In this document: positions 48,599 through 57,120 of the stretch, one piece after another
Layout: each line of letters starts with the position of its first letter
Position numbering within the stretch: the first letter of the stretch is position 1
Made by a program: the position numbers and the translations under genes
Source of the DNA: Prevotella sp. CAG:1058
GTDB lineage: Bacteria; Bacteroidota; Bacteroidia; Bacteroidales; Bacteroidaceae
Assembly: GCA_000433175.1 (NCBI GenBank)
Contig: HF986603.1
Location: forward strand, 1 to 60,476
Length of the DNA stretch: 60,476 bases
Direction: 5' to 3'
The notes under the pieces: generated by a model
Told to the model about the DNA's origin: nothing
What the model saw: only the letters and a program-made list of their open reading frames with translations
Databases searched by the model: none

Positions 48599-49285
48599 TC
48601 ATTTACCTTTATTCTCCAATAGGTCAGGGCGAAGGCGTTTTGTACGTTCGTAACTCTGCTCTATTTCCCAGTCTTTTATTTTAGCTTCATTTCCGCTTAA
48701 AAGTATGTCAGGTACACGCCATCCTTTGTATTCTGCCGGACGTGTGTAAATAGGTGCAGACAGCATGTCGTCTTGGAAACAGTCTGACAATGCACTTTGC
48801 TCGTCGCTTATGACACCAGGTACAAGACGTACTATTGCATCTGCCATTACAGCTGCTGCCAGTTCGCCGCCGGTAAGAACATAGTCACCGATGCTTATTT
48901 CCCTTGTTATAAGATGGTCGCGTACGCGCTGGTCGATACCTTTATAATGGCCGCATAAAATTATAAGATTACCTTTAAGTGAAAGATCATTGGCTATATG
49001 TTGGTCAAATTTTTCACCGTCCGGCGATGTGAATATGACTTCATCGTATTCCCTTTCTGCTTTTAATGCTGATATTGCCCTGTCAATTGGTTCACATTGC
49101 ATAACCATGCCGGCAAACCCACCGTATGGATAATCGTCTACACGTCGCCATTTGTCTGTTGAATAGTCACGCAGGTTGTGAAGGTGTATTTCGGCCAAGC
49201 CTTTTTTCTGTGCTCTTGCAAGTATGGATTCATGAACGAATCCTTCAATCATTTCAGGTAAGACAGTGATTATGTCAATTCTCAT
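48599..49285 (-). CDS. trmD: tRNA (guanine37-N1)-methyltransferase
   Basis: SpoU/TrmD-superfamily trefoil-knot enzyme that methylates G37 of tRNAs reading CNN codons. The 228-residue protein has [12 protein letters not shown], the tRNA/SAM segment [16 protein letters not shown], and the knot [33 protein letters not shown]. Usually trmD is next to rpsP and rplS, but here it is near hisC while rpsP lies 4 kb away on the opposite strand. Confidence 0.96.
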   Translation of the reverse strand: MRIDIITVLPEMIEGFVHESILARAQKKGLAEIHLHNLRDYSTDKWRRVDDYPYGGFAGMVMQCEPIDRAISALKAEREYDEVIFTSPDGEKFDQHIANDLSLKGNLIILCGHYKGIDQRVRDHLITREISIGDYVLTGGELAAAVMADAIVRLVPGVISDEQSALSDCFQDDMLSAPIYTRPAEYKGWRVPDILLSGNEAKIKDWEIEQSYERTKRLRPDLLENKGK

Positions 49286-49322
49286 TTTTGTAAATTTTAT
49301 TATTTATTTTGCTGCTTTAATA

Positions 49323-50357
49323 TCAATATTGCCGCAGTGCTGAAAGTAACTCGTTGTTTTCGCTCTTGCTTCCAATGGTAATGCGTAGGCAGTCGTTACA
49401 TTGGCTGACTTGGGTACGGTTTCTTACAATAACTCCATTGTCTTTAAGGTAATCGTACACCTTTTGGGCATTATCCATTTTTACAAGTATAAAATTGGAA
49501 TCAGTATTGTATATTTTTTTACAAAAATTCAACATGCTGATTGCGTCTATCATTCTGTTTCTTTCAAGTAGTATTATTTTAACCCATTTGTCTACCTCAT
49601 AAGGCTCTTTCAACATATCCAATGCCTGTTGCTGTGTCAGTGAGTTTATGTTGTATGGGTGTTTTACTTTGTTAAGTATACTCACGATTTCTTTGGAGGC
49701 GAATGCCATTCCCAATCGTATTGCTGCACATCCCCATGCATTACTGAATGTATTCAATACAACCAAGTTGGGAAATTTGTCAAGGTCAAGTCTTAACGGT
49801 CTTTCCTTTGAGAAATCGGAATATGCTTCATCAACAATCACAATGCCATCAAAGTTTGTTATTGTCTTGATGATATCATTCCTGTTGATATTATTCCCTG
49901 TCGGATTGTTTGGTGAACAGATCCATATTAATTTTGTCTTGTCATTGCATGCTGACAACAGTTGGGTCGAAGTGGTCTGAAATTCATCGTCGAGCGGTAC
50001 TTTTCGGTACTCTACATCATTGATGTCGGCACATGTTTTGTACATACCGTATGTTGGTTCTATTGCCACAACGTTGTCGATTCCAGGGTTTGTGAAACAT
50101 CTGTATATCAAATCTATAGCTTCGTCAGTGCCGTTGCCGAGAAATATCTGTTCCTCGTTTACAGCCTTAACCTGAGCAAGTCTCATCTTAAGCTCATGTT
50201 GGGTTGGGTCTGGATATCTGTTGTATGGAGAGTTGTACGGATTCTCGTTGGCATCGAGGAAAATCTTTGCACCATACTCTCCGTATTCATCTCTTGCACT
50301 ACTGTATGGCTTTAAGTTCCAAATGTTTGGGCGTGTAAGTTCAATCAAATGTTTCAT
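49323..50357 (-). CDS. hisC: HisC-like aminotransferase lacking PLP lysine
   Basis: A 344-residue fold-I aminotransferase matching histidinol-phosphate aminotransferase along its length ([30 protein letters not shown] at 147-155, VDEAYSDFS near 176, C-terminal NCRLRITIG-like region). The segment that should be TFSKAWG reads TFSNAWG: N206 (codon 49740-49742) takes the place of the PLP Schiff-base lysine. A single base could cause this. Other his genes are absent from the window. Start: ATG 50357; the longer reading from TTG 50471 adds unrelated residues. The region to its promoter (TACTTTTG, 50553-50560 minus) forms a long leader. Confidence 0.85.
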   Translation of the reverse strand: MKHLIELTRPNIWNLKPYSSARDEYGEYGAKIFLDANENPYNSPYNRYPDPTQHELKMRLAQVKAVNEEQIFLGNGTDEAIDLIYRCFTNPGIDNVVAIEPTYGMYKTCADINDVEYRKVPLDDEFQTTSTQLLSACNDKTKLIWICSPNNPTGNNINRNDIIKTITNFDGIVIVDEAYSDFSKERPLRLDLDKFPNLVVLNTFSNAWGCAAIRLGMAFASKEIVSILNKVKHPYNINSLTQQQALDMLKEPYEVDKWVKIILLERNRMIDAISMLNFCKKIYNTDSNFILVKMDNAQKVYDYLKDNGVIVRNRTQVSQCNDCLRITIGSKSENNELLSALRQY

Positions 50358-50552
50358 CGGTAGATAATGAATTTTTAATTGTTGTTTCATCACAGTTTCA
50401 ACTTCCTTGAGATTTTTACTCACCGGTGTCGAATTAATGCTTACAATGATCTGCTTTGTTGGGCAGGTCAATTGTTTAGTGAAACAGACATTCTTGGGAT
50501 TGTACAGCTATGCGCAACATTTTATATTTATAAATATATTGAAAATATTTGG

Positions 50553-50560
50553 CAAAAGTA
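50553..50560 (-). promoter_or_regulatory. Predicted -7 element for hisC operon
   Basis: Minus-strand TACTTTTG. It implies a leader of roughly 190 nt before the hisC ATG. I found no histidine-rich leader peptide in it. Confidence 0.4.
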
Positions 50561-50592
50561 ATCTTTTTAAAGCATATTTGCAAGAATTGTTG

Positions 50593-50600
50593 TACTTTTG
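50593..50600 (+). promoter_or_regulatory. Predicted -7 element for transglycosylase gene
   Basis: TACTTTTG, 73 bp before the transglycosylase ATG and divergent from the hisC element. No TTTG at the usual distance. Confidence 0.5.
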
Positions 50601-50673
50601 TACCCGAATTGAACGTGATAAGATTTATTGGCTTACGTGATTTACGATGGCATGGAAGACTATCTGATTCGAA

Positions 50674-51996
50674 ATGAATAAATTAATAAACAGACAACCT
50701 GACAGATATATATTAAAAAGACAAGGCGGAAGTTATTGGAACCTTGTCGGGCTTCATGCTTGTAAATATTCCAGTTTGCCGGTTGGCTGTGTCCTTTTCC
50801 TATTATTCTTTTCATTTGTTTTTCTGTCTTGTTCTGATGATAGGAAAGATGATAAAATAGTAACGCCATGGGGTGAGGTCACGACAGAGAATGTTCCTGG
50901 TGAGGGTCGTTTTACTGTATCAGACATAGTGTCAGGCGGGGAACTGATTGCGTTGACAATGACTGGTCCCAATACATATTATGACTATCATGGACGTGGA
51001 ATGGGAACACAGTATTTATTGTGCGAACGCTTTGCACGCAGGTTGGGCGTATCGCTCCGTATAGAGGTTTGCCGGGATACGGCGGAAATGCTAAACCGTC
51101 TCGCCGCAGGCGACGGGGACTTGATAGCTTTTCTGTTGCCCAAGAAAATAAAGTCGAAAGAACCTCTTATATTTTGTGGTGCCAGTGTCGATTCACTGGG
51201 AACGCAATGGGCGGTAGCAGGCGGCAACCGTGAACTAGCTGACAGTCTTAATGCTTGGTTCGTACCGTCGTTATATGCAGAGGTCGCTTCTGAACAGCGT
51301 CAGGCTTTTTCTCCCGGTAGTGTTACGAGACATGTCTATGCACCGTTCCTTGACCGCGGACGAGGCATAATATCGCCTTACGACCATCTTTTCAAGAAGT
51401 ATGCCCCCACAGCACGTTGGGATTGGCGTCTTATGGCGGCACAGTGTTACCAGGAGTCATGTTTTGACCCACGGGCACGTTCGTGGGCGGGAGCCTGCGG
51501 TCTGATGCAGATAATGCCGTCTACTGCAGACCAACTTGGACTTCCACGTTCTGATATTTACGAGCCTGAACAAAATGTTAGTGCCGCGGCACGTTATATT
51601 GCCCGCTTGTCGGCTCTATTTTCAGACGTCCACAGTGCCGGCGAACGTCAGTTGTTTGTCTTGGCTGCATATAACGGCGGTTACAATCACATACGGGACG
51701 CTATGGCGCTTGCCCGTAAGAATGGGCGCAATCAATACAGTTGGCGGTCGGTCGCACCATACGTTCTCGGACTCGAGACGCCAGCTTTTTATAACGACCC
51801 CGTGGTAAGCCACGGTTATATGCGTGGTTCAGAGACCGTGGGCTATGTTGACCGTATCAGACAGCGGTACGCCCAGTATCGTGGAGTTCCGTATTCCGGA
51901 CCTACTGTTTCAGCTCCGGCACACGCAATTCCTCAAGATTCTTACAGCCCTTATACGCCGAAACCGGCCAAGCGTAAACATAGGTTTCATATATAG
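50674..51996 (+). CDS. MltF-like lytic murein transglycosylase
   Basis: Cleaves peptidoglycan glycan strands at the cell envelope. The 440-residue protein has a lipoprotein-type N-terminus (GCVLFLLFFSFVFLSC), an N-terminal solute-binding-like domain (residues about 75-235), and a C-terminal SLT domain with the catalytic Glu in AAQCYQESCFDPRARS, then GACGLMQIMPSTADQLGL and AAYNGGYNHI. This two-domain architecture is that of MltF. The basic tail PKPAKRKHRFHI is unusual. The signal peptide is preceded by about 36 extra residues, so the true start may be internal. Confidence 0.9.
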   Translation: MNKLINRQPDRYILKRQGGSYWNLVGLHACKYSSLPVGCVLFLLFFSFVFLSCSDDRKDDKIVTPWGEVTTENVPGEGRFTVSDIVSGGELIALTMTGPNTYYDYHGRGMGTQYLLCERFARRLGVSLRIEVCRDTAEMLNRLAAGDGDLIAFLLPKKIKSKEPLIFCGASVDSLGTQWAVAGGNRELADSLNAWFVPSLYAEVASEQRQAFSPGSVTRHVYAPFLDRGRGIISPYDHLFKKYAPTARWDWRLMAAQCYQESCFDPRARSWAGACGLMQIMPSTADQLGLPRSDIYEPEQNVSAAARYIARLSALFSDVHSAGERQLFVLAAYNGGYNHIRDAMALARKNGRNQYSWRSVAPYVLGLETPAFYNDPVVSHGYMRGSETVGYVDRIRQRYAQYRGVPYSGPTVSAPAHAIPQDSYSPYTPKPAKRKHRFHI

Positions 51997-52028
51997 CCAC
52001 TATGTTTGGATGAAATCTACGCTTTGTG

Positions 52029-52110
52029 AAAGGTTGCCTTTCATATGCTAAAAGATGGTCTTTTGCGTCCTGATAGGCATGCTTTTGCATTGTAAAAGCA
52101 TGCCTATTGG
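52029..52110. repeat. Four-unit 22-bp-period palindromic array, copy 6
   Basis: Units start at 52029, 52051, 52073 and 52095: AAAGGTTGCCTTTCAT, AAAGATGGTCTTTTGC, ATAGGCATGCTTTTGC, AAAGCATGCCTATTGG. Units 3 and 4 are reverse complements with 14-bp arms (52073-52086 and 52094-52107) and loop GCATTGT. It begins 33 bp after the transglycosylase stop. The 52111-52318 stretch holds no gene I can support. Confidence 0.87.
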
Positions 52111-52318
52111 TTTCAATAGCTTTATCGCATTGTTAAATTACGCTTAACAGGCTTGTAGTCAGGATGTTGTCTTTACATCTCAGCTTGATGCAGTTGTCGG
52201 GATAACGGGTTTTGTGTCCGTCTTAAATCATTCGATTGTTTTTTATCGACTAATTTGAATTTGATAAATCATTATTAATATAGTTAATATTATTTTACTA
52301 CATTATAGACGGTCTATT

Positions 52319-52350
52319 TTTGGAAACTTGGATTAAAAGTCGTAATTTTG
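52319..52350 (+). promoter_or_regulatory. Predicted promoter of DUF4923 gene
   Basis: TTTG (52319-52322), 20 nt, TAATTTTG (52343-52350). It leaves an untranslated leader of about 85 nt before ATG 52442. Confidence 0.6.
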
Positions 52351-52441
52351 CAGCATGTAGATGTTGATAGTCTGACGTTGCAGGTCTTTTTTTGACCCTA
52401 GACTGATGACTATGTTTTTAAGGATAAAATTGATAAATAAG

Positions 52442-53122
52442 ATGAAAAAGTTTTTGGTAAAAGGTGCATTGTTATTAACAGCATTTGTATTCAGCGCACA
52501 GGCCGACGCACAAATAAGTTTTGGTGACATTTTGAAGAACGTTGTGTCAGGAACAAAAGATAATACTGAAACAACAAACCAGAAGTCGAATACCGGAGAT
52601 AGTACACAGGGGGGATTGTTATCGGCTTTGACAAGTATATTTTCAAGTGACAAGGTTGCGACCGAAGACAAGATAATAGGCACATGGGTTTATGAGGAGC
52701 CAGCCGTGGTTCTGACCGGTGACAATGCACTGAAGAATATCGGTGGCAAGTTGGCAGCTTCGGCGGTTGAAGGCAAGCTGAGTGAAAAACTTGAGAGTTT
52801 TGGAATTAAGAAGGGATGTGTCACCATGACATTTTCAAAAGATGGTAATTTCACACAGACACTGATGGGTAAGACTTTGAGTGGCACTTATTCAATAGAT
52901 GACAAGAACATTGTATTGAAATACGGTGGCCGTGTGTCGCAAATTATTGGTACTACACAGCTTGACGGTAACAATCTACTGATTGTGATGGACGCTTCAA
53001 AACTTTTGAAGTATGTTAATGTCTTGGGTGATATATCCCAAAATACGACATTGCAAACTGCAACTTCGCTTCTTGGCAGCATGGACGGACTAGAATGCGG
53101 CCTTAAGCTGGTAAAACAATGA
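52442..53122 (+). CDS. DUF4923 exported lipocalin-like protein
   Basis: A 226-residue exported protein. The signal peptide MKKFLVKGALLLTAFVFSAQADAQ requires the ATG at 52442, not 52406. A low-complexity linker (TKDNTETTNQKSNTGD) is followed by a conserved domain beginning IIGTWVYEEPAVVLTGDNALKNIGG, with CVTMTFSKDGNFTQTLMGKTLSGTYSIDDKNIVL, as in the DUF4923 lipocalin-like family of Bacteroidales. Function unknown. Monocistronic with its own promoter. Confidence 0.83.
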   Translation: MKKFLVKGALLLTAFVFSAQADAQISFGDILKNVVSGTKDNTETTNQKSNTGDSTQGGLLSALTSIFSSDKVATEDKIIGTWVYEEPAVVLTGDNALKNIGGKLAASAVEGKLSEKLESFGIKKGCVTMTFSKDGNFTQTLMGKTLSGTYSIDDKNIVLKYGGRVSQIIGTTQLDGNNLLIVMDASKLLKYVNVLGDISQNTTLQTATSLLGSMDGLECGLKLVKQ

Positions 53123-53278
53123 TTTGCAGGTGATAGTGGATTAGGGTGCCACTATATGGATATGGTTTTATCCGTTTTTGTTCCGTTGCATGGCTATATT
53201 ATGTACGATATTTCAAATTGTCGTGTTAAAAAAAATAAAAGTGCCAATATGGCGAAACGAAATTCCGGATAAAAGTAT

Positions 53279-53286
53279 TACCTTTG
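53279..53286 (+). promoter_or_regulatory. Predicted -7 element for rpsP
   Basis: TACCTTTG, 53 bp upstream of the rpsP ATG. No TTTG at the usual distance. Confidence 0.55.
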
Positions 53287-53339
53287 CATCCGCTATTACG
53301 AGTTGATAGCATAATTCAAACCTAATTAACAGATTAAAA

Positions 53340-53873
53340 ATGGCAACAAAAATCAGATTGCAGCGTGGCGGACGTAAAGGATATGCCTTCTACAGAATAG
53401 TCATTGCTGATGTAAGAGCACCACGTGATGGTAGATTTACAGAGAAAATTGGTACTTATAACCCCAACACTAATCCTGCCACGGTAGATTTGAATTTCGA
53501 CCGTGCCCTCTATTGGGTCGAGACTGGCGCACAGCCTACTGATACTGTGCGCAATATCCTCAAGCGTGAAGGTGTTTATTTGATGAAGCATCTCCGCGGA
53601 GGTGTCAAGAAAGGCGCTTTTGACGAGGCTGCAGCACAGGCTAAGTTCGAGGCTTGGAAGGCTGGCAAGGAAAAAGGTCTTGATCAGATCCGTGAGACTG
53701 AGGCAAAGAACAAGAAAGATTTGTATGCAAGGAACCTCGATGCTGAAAAGAAAGCTAATGAGGCTATAGCAAAGAAAGTAGCCGAGAAGAAGGCTGCATT
53801 GGCTGCTGAGAAAGCTGCTGCCGAGGCAGAAGCAGAAGCTGCTCCTGAAGCAGAGGCACCGGCTGAGGCTTAG
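53340..53873 (+). CDS. rpsP: 30S ribosomal protein S16, long form
   Basis: Small-subunit ribosomal protein. The first 80 or so residues are the conserved S16 domain: [33 protein letters not shown], then [13 protein letters not shown] and [21 protein letters not shown]. About 90 residues more, rich in Ala, Glu and Lys and likely helical, follow, ending [10 protein letters not shown]. Total 177 against about 80-90 in E. coli; a long tail is usual in Bacteroidetes. It is transcribed alone, with no trmD or rplS beside it. Confidence 0.96.
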   Translation: MATKIRLQRGGRKGYAFYRIVIADVRAPRDGRFTEKIGTYNPNTNPATVDLNFDRALYWVETGAQPTDTVRNILKREGVYLMKHLRGGVKKGAFDEAAAQAKFEAWKAGKEKGLDQIRETEAKNKKDLYARNLDAEKKANEAIAKKVAEKKAALAAEKAAAEAEAEAAPEAEAPAEA

Positions 53874-53897
53874 TCAAGACAGTTTAGTTTGAAATAT

Positions 53898-53936
53898 AAA
53901 AGTCCGGATGTGGTTATACTTCATCCGGACTTTTTT
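53898..53936 (+). terminator. Terminator after rpsP
   Basis: AAAAGTCCGGATG and CATCCGGACTTTT form a 13-bp stem with an 11-nt loop and a T run. It also lies downstream of the convergent small lipoprotein gene and may serve both. Confidence 0.85.
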
Positions 53937-53967
53937 GTTGTGGGGCTATCGGGATACCTACTTGTTG

Positions 53968-54333
53968 TCAGTTCGCTTTGAAAGACACGACCTGGTTCAT
54001 GTCTGGCGTGAGATAAAACGTGTGGCTTGTCGTGTCGTTGTCAATACAAATAGTTACGCGCGTGTAAATGTATTGCTTGCTTTTGCCGGCGTATTTTATT
54101 CCCTTTTTGAACATTTTGTTTTTTAGTGCTTCAGCCCTCATTATGTTGACAATGCTGTCTGATACGTATCGCGTTGAATCAATGTCCGAAAAACTTACAG
54201 TATAATCGCTTGCCTGCAGGTTTGCTTCAAGGAAATCATTGATTACGCTTTCTGCTTTCTGCTGTTTGCTGCAGCTGCACAATACCAAGGTCATTGTCAC
54301 AAGCGTAATAATTGTCTTAATCTTATTATGCAT
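53968..54333 (-). CDS. Putative small lipoprotein
   Basis: A 121-residue exported protein. The N-terminus MHNKIKTIITLVTMTLVLCSCSKQQ has a lipobox-like LCSC, predicting lipid attachment. The ATG at 54333 is preferred over TTG 54339. The mature part (SVINDFLEANLQASDYTVSFSDIDSTRYVSDSI) is small and charged with no recognised domain. It is convergent with rpsP. It resembles the small lipoprotein at 28606 only in size and export signal. Confidence 0.65.
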   Translation of the reverse strand: MHNKIKTIITLVTMTLVLCSCSKQQKAESVINDFLEANLQASDYTVSFSDIDSTRYVSDSIVNIMRAEALKNKMFKKGIKYAGKSKQYIYTRVTICIDNDTTSHTFYLTPDMNQVVSFKAN

Positions 54334-54346
54334 CTTCAATAATAGT

Positions 54347-54410
54347 AAGAGTGTGTCGCGTTATGTCATGTAACCTAGTTATAATTGCTGACACCTTAGG
54401 ACACACTCTT
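54347..54410. terminator. Hairpin between pepD and small lipoprotein gene
   Basis: AAGAGTGTGTC pairs with GACACACTCTT (54347-54357, 54400-54410) around a 42-nt loop. It lies downstream of pepD on the minus strand, but its T run is on the plus strand, so orientation is uncertain. Confidence 0.5.
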
Positions 54411-54430
54411 TTTGCTTGTTTTATTCTTGT

Positions 54431-55888
54431 TTATTTCTCGGGAATATTTTTCATTATTTCCAACAAATGATCCCATACCATTTGTACTGTCGGTATGAGG
54501 AGCCGTTCGTCTGGAGAGTGTACTCCTCTAAGCGTCGGCCCCATTGAAACCATGTCCAAGTTTGGATACTTCTCTGAGAACAATCCGCATTCAAGACCAG
54601 CGTGTATGCCTATTACTTTTGGCTCTTTATTGAATAGCCGTTTGTAGGTGTCGACTACAATTTTTGTGAGCTCGCTGTTGGGATTCATTTTCCATGCCGG
54701 GTATCCGTCGCCTTGCTCGACTTCTGCTCCTGCTAATTGGAATGTGGCTTTTACAGTGTTGCCCATGTTGGTCAAGTTACTCATTACGTTGGAGCGTTGC
54801 GAAGCTACGATTCTTATTTCGTTGTCTGTGGTAACTACGCTTGCAACATTGCTTGAAGTCTCGACCATCCACTCTAAAGCTTCATCCTGGCACATTGAAT
54901 ACGGACCGTTGTCTATGGCTTGTAGGGCAAGTATGAGGTTGTTGCTGACTGCTTTCGTGATTACAGGCTCTGCGTCAGTACTCTCAAGGTTGAACTGTAT
55001 GTCGTTTTCAGTTACATGGAATTCGTCTTCGACGTCCTTTGCGAAAATATTTAGCGCTACACGAACATCTTCTTTCGCTTCTGATGGAACGGCGAAAACG
55101 ACAATTCCGTCACGTGGAATAGCATTGTGCATCCTTCCGGAATTGAAGCTTGCTAACCTTACGTCATATTTCTCGTTGATGATGTATAAGAAACGCGACA
55201 ATAACTTTATTCCGTTAGCGAATTTTTTGTTAATGTCGTCTCCGCTATGGCCTCCGTGCAGCCCCTTAAGTGAAAGCTTCATGAAGAAATAGCCTTCAGG
55301 AGCGGCCTCTTTTTCAAACTTGAATGTGGCGTTGGTCGTCATACCTCCTGCGCAGCTTATAAAGAATTGTCCTTCGTCTTCACTGTCAAGGTTTATAAGC
55401 AGGTCGCCGGTCATGAATCCTGGCTGCATCCCGTCCGCTCCGGTAAGTCCGGTCTCTTCGTCTCTCGTGAATACGCATTCGATAGGGCCGTGTTCTATGT
55501 CTTCGTTTGCGAGGACTGCCATTTGCATAGCACATCCAATGCCGTCGTCAGCTCCAAGCGTGGTCCCTTTTGCCTTAAGCCATTTTCCGTCGATATACGT
55601 TTCGATTGGGTCTTTCGTGAAATCGATGTCAACATCTACTAATTTATCGCAGACCATGTCCATATGGCTTTGCAGGATTAATGTTTTCCTGTTTTCGTAA
55701 CCTTTTGATGCAGGTTTGCGTATGATTACATTTCCTGTTTCGTCAACAATGGTTTCCAGATTCAGTCCGTTTCCAAATTCTTTAAGGAACTCAATCATTT
55801 TCTCTTCATGCTTTGAAGGGCGGGGAATCTCATTAATTCTCGCAAATTGTTCAAAGACGCATGATGGTTTTAAATCGCTTTTGTTCAT
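54431..55888 (-). CDS. pepD: Aminoacyl-histidine dipeptidase (M20 family)
   Basis: Cytoplasmic metallodipeptidase hydrolysing Xaa-His and other dipeptides. The 485-residue M20C protein has the zinc-binding LQSHMDMVCDK, TLGADDGIGCAMQ, catalytic/metal TRDEETGLTGADGM, LINLDSEDEGQF and GIHAGLECGLF motifs, and a central lid/dimer domain. Length matches E. coli PepD. It has no clear promoter element upstream. Peptidases in this window (S9, PepP, C1, PepD) fit a peptide-using lifestyle. Confidence 0.95.
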   Translation of the reverse strand: MNKSDLKPSCVFEQFARINEIPRPSKHEEKMIEFLKEFGNGLNLETIVDETGNVIIRKPASKGYENRKTLILQSHMDMVCDKLVDVDIDFTKDPIETYIDGKWLKAKGTTLGADDGIGCAMQMAVLANEDIEHGPIECVFTRDEETGLTGADGMQPGFMTGDLLINLDSEDEGQFFISCAGGMTTNATFKFEKEAAPEGYFFMKLSLKGLHGGHSGDDINKKFANGIKLLSRFLYIINEKYDVRLASFNSGRMHNAIPRDGIVVFAVPSEAKEDVRVALNIFAKDVEDEFHVTENDIQFNLESTDAEPVITKAVSNNLILALQAIDNGPYSMCQDEALEWMVETSSNVASVVTTDNEIRIVASQRSNVMSNLTNMGNTVKATFQLAGAEVEQGDGYPAWKMNPNSELTKIVVDTYKRLFNKEPKVIGIHAGLECGLFSEKYPNLDMVSMGPTLRGVHSPDERLLIPTVQMVWDHLLEIMKNIPEK

Positions 55889-56035
55889 TTTATATTACTA
55901 GTTTATGATAAAACACGTCGTTTGATTTAATTGTTATTTTCATATCAGCTTGTTAGCACATCTTAACCTGTAGAGGTGTTGCGCAGCTTAGACTCAAGGC
56001 TCATATTAAAAAGCTCATATTTAATTCGCTTTTAT

Positions 56036-56066
56036 TTTGCATTTCACATGATTTGCATTATCTTTG
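56036..56066 (+). promoter_or_regulatory. Predicted promoter of 70-aa membrane protein
   Basis: TTTG (56036-56039), 19 nt, TATCTTTG (56059-56066). The -7 element covers the in-frame ATG 56064, so translation must begin at 56085. Confidence 0.75.
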
Positions 56067-56084
56067 CATGCAAAAATAAGAAAA

Positions 56085-56294
56085 ATGGCAGAAACTTTTA
56101 TCATCGGCGTGTTAATAATTGCTATATCGGTGGCAATGTTATCAGTCAAGGTCATATTCTTGAAAGATGGTAAGTTTTCTTCACAGCATGTCAAAGACAA
56201 TCCGGGACTTCGCCGTCAGAAAATACATTGTGTGATGGAGCAAGACAGGGAGGCCCGTACAATGAAAAATAATGCTGTGGTTAATGAAGAAAAA
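56085..56294 (+). CDS. Small single-pass membrane protein, conserved in Bacteroidetes
   Basis: A 69-residue protein: one N-terminal transmembrane helix (FIIGVLIIAISVAMLSVKVIF) and a cytoplasmic or periplasmic tail with KIHCVMEQDREART. That Cys-x3-QDREAR stretch resembles a small Bacteroidetes family known to me only as uncharacterised membrane proteins. It is 27-30 nt before an OmpH-like lipoprotein gene, so the two are one operon. Function unknown; association with envelope chaperoning is inference. Confidence 0.75.
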
Positions 56295-56324
56295 TAAATA
56301 ACATCATAAACTAACTTCAAAATT

Positions 56325-56921
56325 ATGAAAAAAACAATATGTTCGGTGGCTGTGATTTCATTGATGGCGTTGTTTGTTACGTCTTGCAATAAACAGGCAC
56401 CTAAGGTTGACGAGAAACCTGTTGAGGTCTCAAAATCTGAAACAGGCTTGAAAATAGCTTATATTGAAGTAGACTCGATAATGTCGCAATATAAGTTTTG
56501 CAAGGAATATGCGCTGATCCTTGAGAAAAAGAGTCAGAATATCCAGAATACGATAAATTCGAAAGGACGCTCGTTGCAGAATGCTGTTGCTAAATTCCAA
56601 CAGGACATCCAGAATAATAAATACACTCAGCAGCAGGCTGAGGCAGTGCAGGCTGGATTGCAGAAACAGGATGCTGATTTGAGGGAATTGCAGCAGAGAC
56701 TTGGTAATGAGTTCCAGTCTGAAACGGAGAAATTCAACAAGGCGTTGCGCGACAGTATCCAGCACTATTTGGCTGTTTATAATAAGGATAAGAAATATTC
56801 AATTATTCTTAGCAAGGCTGGTGACAACATCTTGTATGCGGACAAGGCTTATGATATAACTAACGAGGTTATAGCAGGCCTTAATAAAGCATATAAGCCT
56901 GTGTCTTCAAAGAAAAAGTAA
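56325..56921 (+). CDS. OmpH/Skp-like lipoprotein
   Basis: A 198-residue exported protein of the OmpH (Skp-like) family. The N-terminus MKKTICSVAVISLMALFVTSCNKQ has a lipobox (VTSC), so it should be lipidated, unlike soluble Skp. The core is KIAYIEVDSIMSQYKFCKEY at the start and a long coiled coil rich in Gln/Lys (residues 75-150), ending with YSIILSKAGDNILYADKAYDIT. It probably chaperones outer-membrane proteins. A hairpin terminator follows. Confidence 0.87.
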   Translation: MKKTICSVAVISLMALFVTSCNKQAPKVDEKPVEVSKSETGLKIAYIEVDSIMSQYKFCKEYALILEKKSQNIQNTINSKGRSLQNAVAKFQQDIQNNKYTQQQAEAVQAGLQKQDADLRELQQRLGNEFQSETEKFNKALRDSIQHYLAVYNKDKKYSIILSKAGDNILYADKAYDITNEVIAGLNKAYKPVSSKKK

Positions 56922-56944
56922 AACATGAATTTATGATTTCAAGG

Positions 56945-56976
56945 AACCTGGACAAATAAGTTTTAGGTTCCTTTTT
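56945..56976 (+). terminator. Terminator after OmpH-like gene
   Basis: AGGAACCT with AGGTTCCT form an 8-bp stem around a 15-nt loop, followed by TTTTTTAT. Stem and T tract are typical of an intrinsic terminator. Confidence 0.75.
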
Positions 56977-57063
56977 TATATCTTATTGTTAATGCGTCTT
57001 TTTACTTATTCGAGAGAATTATGAATTATATATGTTAAATATGGTAAATATGGACGCTCCGTT

Positions 57064-57094
57064 TTTGTTTGCCTATGTTTTTTTGTTAACTTTG
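57064..57094 (+). promoter_or_regulatory. Predicted promoter of nif3-like gene
   Basis: TTTG (57064-57067), 19 nt, TAACTTTG (57087-57094), 26 nt before the GTG start. Confidence 0.75.
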
Positions 57095-57120
57095 CACTGT
57101 AGAATGTAAAGCATAATTGC

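Noticed and set aside
50358..50471. N-terminal extension of HisC from a TTG start
   Set aside because: The added residues do not resemble the HisC family, whose proteins normally begin at the ATG used here.
50461..50546. His-attenuator leader peptide upstream of hisC
   Set aside because: The short ORF there has only one histidine codon.
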